NCBI GenBank assembly: GCA_031554275.1 | Contig: JAVBKB010000148.1 | Span: 1 to 5,194 of the forward strand | DNA from: JAVBKB01 sp031554275 | GTDB lineage: Bacteria > Bacillota > Bacilli > JARBTR01 | DNA: 5,194 bases | Reading direction: 5' to 3' | Shown here: positions 4,433 through 5,194 of the stretch, in pieces | Position numbering within the stretch: the stretch's first letter is position 1 | Layout of the letters: each line of letters starts with the position of its first letter | Notes under the pieces: generated by a model | Databases searched by the model: none | What the model saw: only the letters and a program-made list of their open reading frames with translations | Told to the model about the DNA's origin: nothing | Translations under genes and position numbers: made by a program

Positions 4433-5194
4433 CTACATGGATTCTTCCAAACTCACCATATTTTCAAAAGTCACTAATGTCCCATTTTTAATTTCGGTAG
4501 CTCTTTCAACGCAGCCTCTGGTAAATCCAGTTTTAGCAAAGAGATAAAAATGAGCAGCGGTTTGATGAAATAGTTTACTTCTTTCTACAAGTGTCTCAAG
4601 CACTGAAGTATCAATTTTTTCGTTTGTCCATTTGCATTCACAGAAAATAGCAGAGTCATTATCAGTTGAACACATGATATCAATTTCAGCCTCACGCTTG
4701 TTTTTCGAATCATTGCCCCACCACCGACCTAAATCAGTAAAATTGAGTGCTGCTTTTCCTTGTCTGTTTAGCTCCCATAAATATTGTTTGCAGATTTCCT
4801 CAAACACACCACCCATAAAAGATGAAATCAGCGGTGCAATTTTTTGATAGGCAATGTCAGTTAACCCACGGTTGATTGAAGCAATGTTTTCTGGAATAAA
4901 CCGATACCAGAAACGAAACATTGAGTCTTCAAGTGCATAAATAGCTTTGCGTGAATTGTTCGTACCAAACGGTGTTTCTTTTTTTACAATACCTTGCGAA
5001 ATTAGTTTACTTAGATAGCTTGTTGCGAGCGATGTATCAATGTCTGTTTTCGAACAAATCTCTGACATCCTGGATGCTCCTGTAGCAATTGCTCTAATAA
5101 TTGAATTATATTGGGCAGGATCACGGCATTCCTGCTTAATTAAGTTCGATGGCTCTTCAAATAAATAGGCATTGGGCTCTAGAAAATTGGTTTT
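4433..5194 (-). CDS. C-terminal part of an AAA-type ATPase with DUF234 domain
   Basis: The minus-strand frame is open to the right edge, so the 253 residues seen are the C-terminal half of a protein usually about 450-480 residues long. The ATG at 5068 is internal: coding sequence continues upstream of it as AYLFEEPSNLIKQECRDPAQ. The first part is a winged helix (IIRAIATGASRMSEI, then SLATSYLSKLISQGIVKKE). The C-terminal domain holds FRFWYRFI and a PD-(D/E)XK-like nuclease core: REAEID (D172 in window numbering) and, 13 residues on, CECKW (E186, K188). This arrangement is that of the DUF234 domain of archaeal-type AAA ATPases, which are common in bacteria and archaea. Their cellular role is not established; a defence or mobile-element link has been suggested for related ATPases. 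The N-terminal Walker motifs would lie outside the window. The gene looks intact here and converges on the preceding gene. Confidence 0.87.
   Translation of the reverse strand, partial: KTNFLEPNAYLFEEPSNLIKQECRDPAQYNSIIRAIATGASRMSEICSKTDIDTSLATSYLSKLISQGIVKKETPFGTNNSRKAIYALEDSMFRFWYRFIPENIASINRGLTDIAYQKIAPLISSFMGGVFEEICKQYLWELNRQGKAALNFTDLGRWWGNDSKNKREAEIDIMCSTDNDSAIFCECKWTNEKIDTSVLETLVERSKLFHQTAAHFYLFAKTGFTRGCVERATEIKNGTLVTFENMVSLEESM

Noticed and set aside
4632..4847. Open frame on the plus strand
   Set aside because: It is antisense to the conserved DUF234 domain, with no ribosome binding site or recognisable motif.

Overview
The DNA is AT-rich, with strong AGGAGG-type ribosome binding sites, a C-terminal cell-wall sorting signal on the first protein and hairpin-plus-T-run terminators. 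This points to a low-GC Gram-positive bacterium (Bacillota; a Listeria/Enterococcus/Carnobacterium-type genome would fit). The species cannot be fixed from the sequence. The window reads as accessory DNA: short genes of unequal spacing, several of them broken.

Left edge (1-639): the C-terminal end of a secreted protein built from thrombospondin type 3-like calcium-binding repeats and ending in an unusual TPKTSD sorting signal, closed by a strong terminator. Next (about 655-831) is a long, nearly gap-free palindrome centred on TATCTAGATA that looks like a MITE-type element.

Centre-left (924-2341): a small gene resembling EF-Tu domain 2, broken by an early in-frame TGA and carrying a 27-bp tandem duplication. 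It runs directly into an intact CdiI-type (contact-dependent inhibition) immunity gene. An intact, unrecognised gene with a zinc-binding-like Cys/His tail follows, ending at a terminator.

Centre (2355-3180): a PAPS-reductase-like / adenine nucleotide alpha-hydrolase gene split by a one-base insertion in an A run.

Centre-right (3214-4414): an extended -10 promoter, then a small acidic-protein pseudogene with a 40-bp tandem duplication over its start and a later frameshift. An intact gene of an unnamed family with an N-terminal RPGMFLG motif follows. It converges on the 3' end of a minus-strand DUF234-type ATPase gene that runs off the right edge, with a shared hairpin between them.

The most economical reading (inference) is an island of orphan immunity-type genes next to a cell-surface protein gene, in several stages of decay and with no recognisable toxin in view. 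One gene (CdiI-like) is recognisably an immunity gene. The assignment of the other small genes to immunity rests on size, spacing and context only. Three separate reading-frame lesions and two perfect tandem duplications in about 2.5 kb show relaxed selection, unless some are sequencing errors.
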